Assembly: GCF_040954645.1 (NCBI RefSeq)
Contig: NC_092803.1
Span: 83,154,417 to 83,218,416, forward strand
Direction: 5' to 3'
DNA length: 64,000 nt
Origin: Diabrotica undecimpunctata
Lineage: Eukaryota; Arthropoda; Insecta; Coleoptera; Chrysomelidae
Positions 11,275 through 22,614 of the stretch are shown here, in pieces. Position 1 is the stretch's first letter, and each line of letters opens with the position of its first letter. Made by a program: the position numbers and the translations under genes. The notes below the pieces were generated by a model. The model saw nothing but the letters and a program-made list of their open reading frames with translations. It did not search any database and was not told the origin of the DNA.

Positions 11275-11755
11275 TAGGGTTCTCAGGATTTTTCAATATT
11301 TTAGGCTAATTTCTTCTTTCTCGTTCAATGTGGTTGTTACCATTGAATATATTATTGTTGGAGGTCTTATTAAAGTCTTACAGATATGAATTTTTGTGTT
11401 GTAGCTTAGTTTTCTAGTATTTATTACAGTTTTGTTTTTGTCGTAGGTCTTATTTCCCTTCATAACTCTTTCTTTTAAATATAAAGTGAAAGATCTATTT
11501 TCGAATTTATATTTTTTTTTATTAGATATTTGAGTCTTTCTCATCTTTCTTTTCCTACTATCATATGCTTTTGTTTTCCCCTCCTTTATTTCTAGTCCCA
11601 TCTTTTTGACTTTATTGTCCAATATTGTTATGGTTTTGATGAGTTTTTCTCTGGTGTACGTTATTATTTCCCAATCGTCTGGTTAGGCGATTGCTTGAAT
11701 TTGGTTTAACATATGAGTGTTACCTAGCTTTGTTTTTCTTCTAAACCTTCTAAAA
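11275..11755 (-). pseudogene. Non-LTR RT catalytic/C-terminal fragment
   Basis: Minus strand: LGNTHMLNQIQAIA, then stop-PDDWEIITYTREKLIKTI around 11680, an eroded YADD box (A-stop-PDD), then the 109-codon frame 11622-11293 with MDNKVKKMGLEIKEGKTKA (motif D), SNKKKYKFEN, LSYNTKIHICKTLIRPPTIIYSM and TTTLNEKEEI. This order (catalytic box, KxGLxINExKTK, KxxIYKTLIRPVxxYGxExW) is that of endonuclease-RT elements in insects. Frame lesions lie near 11640 and 11480. It is 5'-truncated and dead. Confidence 0.65.
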
Positions 11756-12054
11756 CGAAGTTAATTAATTAGTATTGAAAATATTGAGGCTACTTATTTT
11801 ATTCCTTTGTTGGTTTGAAATTCTTCTATTGTATTACCTTGGAGTCGTATTTTTGCTTTATAAACTTAAAAATAGACTTATGAGTTTTTTGGAATTGCTG
11901 GGTTTGGAATTCTGTAATTGTTTTTGTCTATTAACTGGAACAAGCATCAAGCAAAAGGAGTCACTAGACGATCAACAACTCCTAATTCAGTTATAGTAAA
12001 TCTCCGATGGGCTTATGATGGGACCTCAAAATTACTATTTAGCGTCAACAAGCA

Positions 12055-12245
12055 AAGAGCAATATCATGCAAGGAAAAATAGCAGGCAAACTCAGTCCAC
12101 CAGAACGAAGAAGAATCTCATGGTTGAAGAACTTGCGAGATTGGTATTGTGTTGATACATGCTATTTAGGGTGGCAGTGAATCAAATTAAGATAGCTATG
12201 ATGGTAACCAACGTTCTGAAAGGACATGGTACATGAGGAAGAAGA
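12055..12245 (+). mobile_element. RTE-like 3' tail fragment
   Basis: The plus strand reads IMQGKIAGKLSPPERRRISW then LKNLRDWY, followed by decayed MVTNVLKGHG-like sequence and a GAAGAAGAGAAGAAG tail. It is the same C-terminal tail as in the inserts at 1508-1906 and 35531-35870, here in the opposite orientation and more diverged. 5'-truncated. Confidence 0.65.
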
Positions 12246-12690
12246 GAAGAAGCAAAGAGACTTAAAGTTTCTTCTAAATAAAAATCATATTACGAATTAA
12301 ATCAAAAGCACTTTAAAATTTAATGAAAACTATTTAAGGACCTCAGTATATTCTTTGAATTTTGGTCATGTTTGTTCGTGTATTTCATCTTCTACTGGTG
12401 CCTTGTCGTTACACAGCTTATTGTTGATTTTTGTAATTTTACTTTGTAGCATTTTATATTCTTTTTATAGTGTTTTTGCAATCGTTATGGAGTAATTAAA
12501 TTGTAGAAGAAGGTATCTATTCGGTATCTACTTTATATGTTTTTTTAGTTATTTGGTGTAAATCTTTAAATATAAAAGTGACTATTTTACTTATTGCAAT
12601 AAAATTGGACTAAAATTGGGTAAATCCTTAGATTTTAGAAATTATAATTTAAGGGTTATTCGTATCAACTTCTTAGATATCACTAATGCT
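12246..12690. other. No gene seen
   Basis: AT-rich, no recognisable element. Confidence 0.45.
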
Positions 12691-12699
12691 ATGGTTATA

Positions 12700-13680
12700 G
12701 TTACTTGGTAAAAATATTTCCCTAAAATGGGACATACAAAACTATGGGAAACTTTAAGAGAATTGAAGTTCAAGTGGCAAAACATGATAGAACAGCAACT
12801 ATTATTAATACTGAAGAAACTGTTTGTTGGAGACCGAGATATCTCAGAATCATTTTTAAATTACGTGCAGAATATAAACCAATATAATATTTACATGAAA
12901 CTTAAGTGAATAAGAGTTACACACTGGGTGAAATGTGGCAGGACACAAACGTTTAATCTTCATGACAGGCTTTTTTTGGAAGGATTAGCTACAGTGTCTT
13001 CCAATAAGAGACGACGCCTACTAATAACACATATTCCAAGTAGTAACAGGTTTTTAGAAGGTGGTTCTTTAATATTATAATCTAAAAAACAGAAAACTAC
13101 CATAAAGATATTAACAGTGATGTTTTTTAAGAATATTTTCAGCAGATAATTGAACTGTTACCAAAAGGTTCAGTTGTAGTAATGGACAACGCTAGTTATC
13201 ATTCCCGTCAAACTGAACGTTAAATACTTCTAGGAAAAAACAGGATATCATTAAATGGATAACATGCAGAAACCTCAGTTTTCCAGAAAAATTTGTAAAA
13301 ATTAAATTGCTTGAAATTATAAAATTAAATAAGACTCTATAACGTTAAGCAGTAAATGAACTTGCAAAAACACATAATATTGATGTTTTGGGTCTTCCTG
13401 GCTACTACTCCCAACTAAACTTTATTGAACTGTATAGGCATAAGTTAAAAGATATATAGCTCGACATAATAAGGCATTTAAATTAAGTGATGTAAAAGCA
13501 TTGTTAGAAAGTTTTTCATTACATGTGACCAAGGAAAATTGGCAAAAGGCAATTGAAAATGTGTTAAAAAAAAAAATTTGAAATTTGGACAACATTTTGT
13601 ATGTTGATAATACAGTGTCACCAGTAGTAATATTAGTAAATAGTGAATCATCAAGGAAAGATAATAATTTATGAGACTTT
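12700..13680 (+). pseudogene. Decayed DDE transposase, same family as 22615-24023
   Basis: Opens with GHTKLWETLRELKFKWQ, aligning with IGRTKLWQVLKELNFRWE in the 22.6-24.0 kb copy. Later pieces align in order: VVMDNASYHSRQTER near 13175-13220 (second catalytic Asp retained), LPGYYSQLNFIELYRHK near 13395-13445 (Glu retained) and RYIARHNKAFKLSDVKALLE then HVTKENWQKAIENVLKK near 13450-13570. The first Asp region (THWVKCG near 12920) is eroded. Stops and frame changes occur throughout. The function would have been cut-and-paste transposition. TIRs were not identified. Confidence 0.75.
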
Positions 13681-13999
13681 CATGTTTGCTAATCTTGGCG
13701 AGTACACTGAATATACTGAGTTAAGAAAGTACAGCATAAATCATTGGTTAGATAAAGTTTTTAAACTGCGTTATGAGATTGAATGATTGTTTTAATGTGA
13801 AATTTACGATTTTTCGTAAAATTATAAGTGTAAAATATATCTACAAAATATTAGTCCATTTTGTACTTTCACTAGTTTTTCAACATTTTTTTATTCATAT
13901 TTAAGGTTAAACGTCAAAAAAATTCGTATTTGTACAATCAAAACCCAGTTTTTTCATTCTAATAAGATATTTTTCGCCAAAAAAATGTAATTTTAAGAA
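13681..13999. other. No gene seen
   Basis: AT-rich spacer between the transposase remnant and the palindromic element; could include the transposon's 3' end. Confidence 0.4.
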
Positions 14000-14004
14000 C
14001 TCTT

Positions 14005-14842
14005 TAACCCTTTCACAGTAGAAATCGTATTAGTACCCAGATCCCACTGCAGGATCACTACGTTTATAGCGTAGTTCATAAAACTCACATCTGTACATAC
14101 ATTTAAAATTACGAGAAATCATTGATAATAGGTTGCCAGTCAAAAAGTGGCCACAAATATTTTTAATTCAATTACTAGTAGTTAGATTTTGACAAATATT
14201 TTATTTCCTTGATTTAATTTTTAAATCAAATACGCTGCTCATGGCGTATATGCATGATTTTTATATCAAATCAAAGCTAATATTTTTCTTAATATGATGA
14301 TAATATATGGTTTCCTGAGAAAAAATGGTCGAAAATTATGGTTGCCAACTGTTAAAAACGCGAGGTATTAAAGATAAAGTAAAATAAAGTTAGGGCGCAA
14401 CAACTCGGATTTAATAAGTAATAATATGTATATTATTCATATATCTATCGACGCATGCTTTAAAAACTCACACAACTGACACTTCAAACCGTGGCGCGCT
14501 AGCTGGCGTTTTTAACAGCTAGTCACACTAATTTTCGACCAAGTTTTCTCAAGTAAACTTATATCATACTAAGAAAAAATTAGCTTCAATTTGATTAGCA
14601 GCGTATTTTATTTAAAAAATAAATGAACGAAATAAATTTTTTGTCAAAAATTAATTATTATTAATTGAATTAAAAATATTTGCGGCCACTTTTTGACTAG
14701 CAACCTATTATCAATGTATTGTCTTAATTTTAAATGTATGTAAAAAAGTGAGTTTGATTAACTACGTTATGAACGTAGTGATACTGCAGTAGGATCTTAG
14801 GCTATAAGTTATACTCACTACGAATATATTGTGAAACTTACA
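14005..14842. mobile_element. Long palindromic (foldback) element
   Basis: Two arms of about 340 bases pair as inverted repeats. Left (from about 14008) contains tcactacgtttatagcgtag, ttgataataggttgc, cagtcaaaaagtggcc and ctgttaaaaacgc. The right arm, read on the minus strand from 14842, contains the same series with scattered substitutions and indels. A centre of about 140 bases (14360-14500) is not symmetrical. No coding frame. Non-autonomous foldback or MITE-type DNA transposon is the likeliest reading; a target duplication could not be fixed because the outermost bases have diverged. Confidence 0.8.
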
Positions 14843-16120
14843 ACTATTTTCAAAGTGCATTGTAGCCAGTGCAAAGTCCATTCTAGCCAACAAATATTGT
14901 GTTGTATATAAAATATAAAATAAGTGTGTGATAAATTCATTTGTTTTCAGATTTTTAGGATTTTAAATGGTAAAAAAAAATTAATAATTCATAGGAACAC
15001 CCCAAATTTTTCCAAAAGTACGACCGTCAGAGTCTTAAAAGAAAAAGAATAAGCTATTATTAACAAGGGTTAGCTATTGTCATATTTTCTCAGTACCGGT
15101 GGGCACAGCTAAAAGTTTTAAATGCACCACATTTTAGCGACAGGTTCTATTAAAATACATATTTTGTTTGAGCTTCCCGTGCTGTAAATTTCCTTAAAAT
15201 TTTTATTTATTACTCTGCCCTGATTGCCAAATGATTATAATGCTTTGTATTATTTGATTATCGTTGTGCCTTATATTGAATCTTTTTGATTCTGTTTTTA
15301 AGCTGGGCTGTATTGTTATTGCATTTACATTTTTTCAGATGTTGTTACAATAAACTTTAGACCATTTATTAAAATATACATGGTATTGTTTACAAAATTT
15401 ATTTATTTCTATAAATAAAAATCACTGGCAATCAAAGGACTGGCATGAATATTTTACACATATCAGAAGAATACATAATATATTTGTCGCATCGTTTTCT
15501 TCAGTCTCATACGCAAAAACTTTTTGTAAACATTTTAACAACAATACGAACACAACAAGTGTTTAATTGTTAATATTATCACTCTTTTCAAATTCGTGCG
15601 TTGAATTAAAATAATGGTATACCACCCACCTATCTATATGGTAATTGATATTGAAAACAATATTTAACAATAATGAAAAACAATCACCCAGAAAAATAGT
15701 TATCAGAGTTTTAATTTATAAAAATACACCAAGATTACTTCCATCTACATTTTTTTTTAATTTATCTTAATGAACACACTTTTTTGAACTTTTATTAATT
15801 AAAATCATTCAATGTTGGAATACTGTCAGATCTATTTCTTGAATTCTTTTAGCCAGAACTTCCAAATGGATTCTTCTAAGAATTATGAATACTGCTATAT
15901 GTATAATCGACAAGAATTTAAATCAACCAAATAATAAATCACACCAATTAGAAAACAAAATAATAAATAAGCACATCACTTCAAATGTGGCTCGGCAATT
16001 TTTTTTTTCATTTTGTGTTCGGTCTTTTTTTTTCCTTATTATTTTTGTAATTTATATCCCTAAATATTTTTTACTGGTGTAGGTATTTTACGTTAATAAT
16101 AATCACATAACTTAAAGATT
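14843..16120. other. No gene seen
   Basis: AT-rich; a 65-codon frame at 15885-16082 has no recognisable similarity and is probably chance. Confidence 0.5.
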
Positions 16121-16126
16121 TAATAT

Positions 16127-16880
16127 TTATAACAAATTTTTGGCGGGATTATTAAAATTACTGGTTTTTTGGCTATAACATTCAATGCGAAAATGAAACA
16201 TCAATAGAGTATTGTCATGTATCCACACAATTATTATAATAGTAGTTAATAAAACCGACATAAAGTACAACTTGTTCTTTAAGGATGTTGCATATCTACC
16301 AGTCAGCATTCCTTCATAAATTTATTTTAGTAAGCTCTGTGCTGACCTTCTGTATACACAACTACGTCCATCAGGTTTTCCTAATTGTATTCTTGTTTCG
16401 TCTGTAAAGGAAACCTTTTCCGACTGCTGCTCATTCTTAGTATGTACTTTTGCAAATTTTACGTGCAACGTTTAATGCGAAATGGTCGAAGCCTAGGAAC
16501 TCTTGCAGTAACATTGATACACTAATTTTCTTAAATTCAAAAACATGTTTCTAAGTTTAAGCCTTAAGTGGGCGACTCTGTAGAGACTTAAATCTCACGT
16601 ATTGGTCATATTTTAGAGCAGAGTCCATCCTTAGCGACCATGATTATTATATAAATATTTGTATTCTCCAGTTTCATTGTGTCTTTCTACTATAGAATAA
16701 ACAGTAGATTGATGGATATTTAATATTTGTGCAATATTATTTTGTCTGTACCCTGCAACCCTCTTTGGCAAAAAAAATGAACTCAATTTATGATATTTAG
16801 ATGAGCCATCTCACTAACAGAAACTATATACTCGTGCAAAAAAGTAGTAGATGTTATTTTGTCAACTTCAAGTAAAAACA
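16127..16880 (-). pseudogene. Tc1-like transposase, heavily decayed
   Basis: On the minus strand from 16880: a helix-turn-helix region with IAQILNIHQSTVYSIVERHN and ETGEYK near 16740-16650, then after frame changes VSFTDETRIQLGKPDGRSCV followed by YRRS near 16430-16340. DE(S/T)R with DGRxxVYRR is the first catalytic block of Tc1 transposases. The C-terminal third is missing or unrecognisable. Different family from the remnant at 4380-7380. Confidence 0.65.
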
Positions 16881-17097
16881 ATTTATTGTGTTGGTCAAAG
16901 CACATATGGTTACTTATTATTTTTATCATAATCTTTTATTTAGCAACAAAAGCAAAAATTAAAAAATAATAATAATAAAAGATCCAAAGGAACACGAAAT
17001 ATTTTTGTCTACAAGTTTAATAGAAGGAAAGGGAATTTTAAATTTTCAGTAAGTCAAGAAACTAGAATTTCGAAAATAATCATAATGAGAATAATAA

Positions 17098-17535
17098 GTT
17101 TAGAAATAAGAACCAGGATATAAATAGCAAGAAATGAGTTTGTAAAAATGAATACAATTATCTTCAATAAAGACCTTAGATTAGAACTGAGAGTAAGAGC
17201 TCTGAGATGTTACGTGTTTTCTACTACTCTCTTTATTTTTGCTGCAATATGGACTTAAAAACTAGTCACTAAAGAAAGAACACATAAATAAGCTATAGTC
17301 ATATGAAATGTGTCATCATTGAAAGATGGTCAGAAGATCATGGACACAGAAGAAAACGAAAACGGAAGTATTGCGAGAAATGGGCCAAAAATACAAAATA
17401 ATAAATAGAGTACAAATAAGTAAGTTAGTACAATATGTGGGACACGTAATGAGCGGACAGTGATATAGTAAAGATAGAGATGATGATATCCAACCTCCGA
17501 TTGGGGGACAGCACTTAACGAAGATAAAAGAAGAA
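17098..17535 (+). pseudogene. RTE-like RT C-terminal fragment
   Basis: Plus strand: EIRTRI-stop-IARNEFVKM, FNKDLRLELRVRALRCYVFS at about 17165-17225, then in shifted frames RSWTQKKTKTEVLREMGQKY and ISKLVQYVGHVMSGQ near 17330-17460. These are the standard post-catalytic blocks of insect endonuclease-RT elements. It ends near 17530 with GAAGATAAAAGAAG. Stops and frameshifts throughout. Confidence 0.7.
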
Positions 17536-18124
17536 ATTCAGAGAGCCTGAAAGCATTACTTCATCTTCGAGCAAACTTATAGGAAATTTGAAAGTAATTT
17601 GTAAAATGATAAAGTAAAAGGCAACGAAGGAAAGTCTGTTCATATGACTTTTTTATTATTATTTATGAATAAGTGAGACAAGAAATTTTTACATAATAAA
17701 AACATAATTTTTACCTAAGTATAATATTCTCGCTAATTCATAGACGTGCCAATTTAATGCTTTACTGTATACAATATCAAATATTTATTTCTTAAAATGA
17801 TATAACTTAAAATATCTTACTAAAATGGAAATAAAACTGATTCTAAAAACAAAGTTATTATTATATCATATATGAATAAAATAACATTGCCTTTGTTTCC
17901 TGATTTATATCCAATTCTTCAGATGAAATGTTGACTTTGTATAATATTTTTAAAAATGTTATTAAAATTCCCAATCCTACTATGTTGAATTATATTACGG
18001 TGCTATGAATAAATCAACAACTTCTGACATTTTAAAAGAAGTCTTTTAGCAAGTTCCCATTTTATTTGAACCCAATTGTAAATCATAATTAGGTGCAAAT
18101 TTACAATTCACAATTAATTCACAA
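17536..18124. other. No gene seen
   Basis: AT-rich spacer between two RT fragments. Confidence 0.45.
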
Positions 18125-18560
18125 TAAGGAAACCCAATCAATATGTGTTTTATGGACTTTTAGAAGGCATTTGATCACGTAAAACATACTGAAATGATAG
18201 CTATTCTTCAGCAGGTAGGTGTTAATGATAAATACCTACGTATCATTAAAAATCTTTACTACCATCAACGTGCAAACATCAGGAATGGCCAGGATATTTT
18301 TGAACAGCTTCAAATATGAAGAGGAGTAAGACAGAGCTGCATTTTATATCCACTAATAATTAACATCTATTAGAAATTCGTTTTTAATAAAGCACTGGAT
18401 AGTGTTCAATCTAGTATCAAAAATAATGTTAATTGCAAGTAGTTATAAAGAAGGATTCCCACAAAGTATGATGAATATGAACTGAAGCTAAACACCACAA
18501 AGACAAAGGTGATGGTTGTCAGTAAAACGTCAATACAACCAGAGGTGGTAACAGCTTATG
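18125..18560 (+). pseudogene. RTE-like RT palm fragment
   Basis: Plus strand: MCFMDF-stop-KAFDHVKHTEM (motif A with D-x-x-KAFD), IAILQQVGVNDKYLRIIKNL then YYHQRANIRNGQDIFEQLQI, RGVRQSCILYPLIINIY (motif B; normally RQGC), and KLNTTKTKVMVVSKTSIQPE near 18480-18540. The YADD block between them is deleted. The motifs show an endonuclease-RT retroelement, truncated on both sides and dead. Confidence 0.8.
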
Positions 18561-18569
18561 AAGAACAAC

Positions 18570-18965
18570 TGGATAGAACTAACAGTATCTGTTAGTACCT
18601 GTAGCTTTCGATTTCTACCTGGACTCGTTTTTATGTAATAATACAATAATACCGCTATTCCCCTCCACTGGTAACTGCTTATTTACTTATATCTTTGTTA
18701 TCAGCTCATGTATTCTTTTTAGTAATAAGCCTTCTTCTTCCTTCAGTAGCTCCGATGCTATTTGACCCGATTCCGGTGACGTATAGTTTTTTAATTTGTC
18801 TAGTGCTGTTCTTATTTCGGCTATTGTTGGTGGAGTATTTTAGTCGGTTTTCTAGTGTGATGTTTATATTTTGCTTATATTCTCAATTTTTGTTTCTAAC
18901 TTTAAATAATCTTGCATTTTTGATCTAAATTCTGGCCCTTACCCTATTTGCGACAAAGTAACCAG
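18570..18965 (-). pseudogene. RT fingers fragment of another endonuclease-RT element
   Basis: Minus strand: PPTIAEIRTALDKLKNYTSP near 18830-18770 (the KNNKSPGxDGIxAELLK pattern, here SPESGQIASELLKEE), LLLKRIHELITKI, then EGNSGIIVLLHKNESR near 18680-18610 (the W-x-x-G-x-I-x-P-x-x-KKG motif). The sequence abuts the opposite-strand palm fragment at 18560, so two elements meet here. Plus-strand hydrophobic frames across it are shadows. Confidence 0.65.
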
Positions 18966-20008
18966 AAGCCGCATTTGCTGCTCTGCTGGTGGGAACGTAT
19001 ATTATATCTGATGGTTTCGTGTATCACAAATATATATTTGTGCGACACTTGCTTGCTTTAAAGAGCATAAAGATCATAAATAATTACTTAAGAATACTTC
19101 AATACCCATAATATAATTAATATCACTAACATTCTAGTTGGGTTCTTCAAGCGAAATTCTATTTCTTTCAAAAGTTTTTAAAGAAATGTTTGCCAGACTA
19201 TAGATTTTTAAATTCCTTCTTCATCATTATTTGATTCAACACTTTCAAGACGATTTTTTATGAATAAATGATGCATTACAGTATAAAGTTAAAGTAACTT
19301 GTTAATTGCTAAACGGTTAAAATTGTTGGGCGTTCCTTTTGATCCCGCCAGTACGAGTTTGGAATAAAACCATCACACACAAATCAAAATAAATGTGTTT
19401 AAAAGAATTGGCAATAATCATTCCTATTCCTTTTAATTTACTCTCCTAGTTAACTAAAGATATTTTTAACACAGTTTATCAATACTAAATATTATTACAT
19501 TAACGAAAATAATTTTGGTCATGTATCGATTTTTTTGTTTTCGAATAGGTGCATCTACATTTATCACAAGGTCACTGCAATGATTCGAAGAAAACAGATC
19601 GTGAGTTTTACGAAAACATTATTTTAAACAATTGCTTTTGAAACTTAGCGTAGTGATTATAAAAATGATTATTATCAAAGAAAAATGATTAGTAGTATTT
19701 ATTGTTTTACTTAGAAGTGAGGTTATAGAATAAAGAACACAAGAAACAAAGGTAGATATGTCAGCTGACGACACAAATGTCTTGCAGGTTGAAGTGGTTG
19801 AATAATGCAACAAACTACAGAAAAACTTAGATATCCTTGCGAATAGTAAAAGTTTAACACCTTTTTTATCTAAAAAATTAGGCTTCCTCGTTTAAGTATG
19901 TTGTACATTGCAACAATGATAAATATAGTCCTTCTTAAAGGTGTCTGTGTATAATAAACATCTTTCATCGTCGTGACATAGGTATCTGTATAACGGATTA
20001 TTTATTTA

Positions 20009-20013
<5 letters not shown>
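18966..20013. other. No clear gene
   Basis: AT-rich. A short SADDTNVLQ frame at about 19755 is discussed among rejected items. Confidence 0.45.

Positions 20014-20090
<77 letters not shown>
20014..20090. repeat. (TA)n microsatellite
   Basis: About 75 bases of TA repeats abutting the left end of the TIR element that follows. Confidence 0.95.
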
Positions 20091-20091
<1 letters not shown>

Positions 20092-20092
<1 letters not shown>

Positions 20093-20745
20093 GCCCCGTA
20101 CCTAAATTATTACGGATTTCGATGGAAGAGCTCTTGAGAATTCTCCGAATATCAGATTATACTGAGTATTTTACGAGATATGGTGGATTTTATTCTGAAA
20201 CAATGTCGGATTTGAAACTCTGTATCTTTATAAATAAAACTACAAATATTTTGTTAATAATATAATATTTATTATACAAAACGCGGACTTGAAAATTTCT
20301 AAATTCTCTTAAATGGATCACCCTGTATGTTATGACGGTATTAAAAACAACGTTAATTGTTCTGTATTTTTTGTTAGTTATTTTCCATACTAAATTTAAC
20401 AGTTATTGAGATATTTAGCTTTAAATGTTTGTAGTATGGCTTTGATTATTTTTGTATTAATGTTGTATAGCCTACTATCGAAATTTTAGTTGATAGTTCT
20501 CAAAAATGTGAGTCTGTTGATTTGTGTATAATTTACGCGAATTAAGAACAGTCAACAAGAATTTCCATGGCACACTTTATAATATTGACACAAAATGTTT
20601 GAAGTTTTATTATTTACAAAAATTGGGGGTGTCCAATCCGACACTGTTCTAAAATAAAATTGGTCATATCTCGTAAAATACACGGTATAAAGTAGGTCTT
20701 ATATTGAGAGAATAGTCAAGAATAATATGCAGGGCGTTATATTTA
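20092..20745. mobile_element. TIR element (MITE-like)
   Basis: The left region holds gtattttacgagatatg (about 20168) and acaatgtcggatttg (about 20200); the right region holds their reverse complements, catatctcgtaaaatacac (about 20673) and aatccgacactgttct (about 20636). The arms extend outward to atgccccg on the left and cagggcgttat on the right. The central 400 bases are AT-rich and non-coding. Probably a non-autonomous DNA transposon; superfamily not determined. Confidence 0.65.
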
Positions 20746-20789
20746 AAATAAGGTAGTTTTAGGAAATTTATAAGAGAACCAACAAAAGA

Positions 20790-21000
20790 CAAGTTAAGCT
20801 CCTGTCCAAAATCATAAACACGGAATCAGAAGAAATGCGAGAAACACCATACGAAGTCAAAACGACACTTACATCGTACCTACTTATAGCGATCATATGG
20901 ATGAACAAATAAAAATGTTGAAAAAAAGATATCACGCTTTCTTGGAGGCCGCACTAAAGATCAACATAAGCAAGACGCAAATAATGATTTATCTGGTTCT
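20790..21000 (+). pseudogene. Possible RT fragment around an eroded YADD box
   Basis: Plus-strand frame reads VPTYSDHMDEQIKMLKKRYH followed by AFLEAALKINISKTQIM at 20885-20985. Y-x-D-x-MDEQxxML and ALKINxSKT fit RT motifs C and D of an endonuclease-RT element. The match is short and the Asp pair reads SDH, so this is tentative. Confidence 0.4.
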
Positions 21001-22173
21001 AAATCATTATATTTCTTTCCCTTCCTTTAGAAATTATAGATATTAACCTTTAGTTAAAAAAGATTAATAGTAGCAGTTAGTTAAGGAAGATAAACGGAGC
21101 GCTTTGTGTAGTAATTTTATTTTTGTTGATAAAATAGAAATATTTTAAAAAGGTAGCATAACGAAAATTTGATAAAACTATTACTTATAAATCTTTATAA
21201 CGTAGTGCTGACGCCGATGAAAAAAATTATATTCTGCTACAAGTAAATGGCAGCTGTTTTATTGAAAATACCGAAATGATCATTTATCTCATAATGATCA
21301 TCTAAAGCAGTTCACTATTATTATAAGAATAAGAAGCGTATGTAAGATGGTTAAAGTAAAAACTTATTTAGAATATTCACGAACATTTTGTTCTTAATGA
21401 AAAAAATATTTAATTATTTAATTTTCTGCTAAAAAATTAAGTAAAAATTATTACTTTAAGTTTTAAGTAATCAAGATGGGGGACTGAAATCATGTAATTG
21501 ATAGTATTATTCATGACTACTTGGGATTACTCTATCGTTTATTAGGGTTTCTTCACATCTTTACATTGCATATCTCCAATGTCCAATTTCTTTGTAACAT
21601 TCTCCGTCTTTTTTTAGTTTTGTTCCTTAGGCATTCATTTTTCTTTCTCGTAATGATTACATATGTTTTTTATCTAAGGTTCTTTGTCTTTTCTTGAAAC
21701 TATCTCATGTATTTCTGGTACGTATCCATGTCTATCTATCTATCTGGAAATCAAAGTAGTCACGATAAAATAGCTCGTACACACAATATTTAGTGACTAC
21801 AGTCGGTTCACAATTTGTTGATAGCTCACTACAAGTTTAACCCTAATTAGAAAACTGAAATACAGAGAGGATAGGTAACACGATATAATAGTAAAAACCA
21901 ACCTAAAACTGACGGTTTAAGACGTTTTCGACTAACCCACCTTATATCGGAAGGAATACAATACCTTATAATCCTATTACAGGGGTATTTTGAATGGTTA
22001 GAGATGAACGACCAGTGTCGTAGAGTATATGATTGAAACATTTATTTTAACTAAATAAATATATTTTTTAAATTGTACTTATGTAAATTGTATTTTTTAA
22101 TAAAACTTATTTATTTTATTCAAAAATAAAAAGCCATTTCTTGCCATTTGTAAAAGATACATTTATTTAATTA
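21001..22173. other. No gene seen
   Basis: AT-rich; some minus-strand charged frames near 21560-21720 could be retroelement linker but lack diagnostic motifs. Confidence 0.4.
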
Positions 22174-22561
22174 AGGAAAAAGGCGCCAAAATTTCCAATG
22201 TGTTTTAAATGTATCCATTATTTTCGAATGCGCAGAAAACTAATAAATATTTTTGAAAAATTTAAACGCAGAATGAAAGATTACATTATTACTCAGGGCA
22301 GAAAGTCCCTGAAAACTTCTATAATGTTTATTTTAATATGTTATGTAACAGGGGTGAAAATAAAAGAGAAAATATAGTATAATTTTTAATTGAAAATATT
22401 GCATGCAAAAGAAACTTTTTATTTATTCTAAAAAATATTTCATTCTGACTTTAAATTTTTCAAAAATGCTGTTTAGTTTTCTCAGGATTTGAAAAAAAAT
22501 AGATACATTTAAAACACATTAAACATTTTGACAGGCGACATTTTGCGCCTTTCCCCTTTAA
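22174..22561. mobile_element. Palindromic MITE
   Basis: The left arm taaggaaaaaggcgcc...aatgtgttttaaatgtatc...ttttgaaaaatttaaa (22174-22285) is repeated inverted in the right arm (22430-22561) with taaaggggaaaggcgc at the outer end. About 110-130 bases per arm and a 150-base centre, no coding frame. Arms begin with TA, so a TA target is possible. It ends 54 bases from the stop of the transposase remnant at 22615-24023; whether it is one end of that transposon is untested. Confidence 0.75.
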
Positions 22562-22614
22562 TACCTTACGATTACAATGATTATTACTTACCTTATATAA
22601 TTACGATTAGAAAA

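Noticed and set aside
18695..18928. 77-codon hydrophobic plus-strand frame resembling a membrane protein
   Set aside because: Antisense of an RT finger fragment (KLKNYTSPESGQIASELL on the minus strand).
19740..19870. SADDTNVLQ followed by KLQKNLDILAN, like an RT motif C
   Set aside because: Too short, no flanking RT motifs in any frame; kept only as a possibility.
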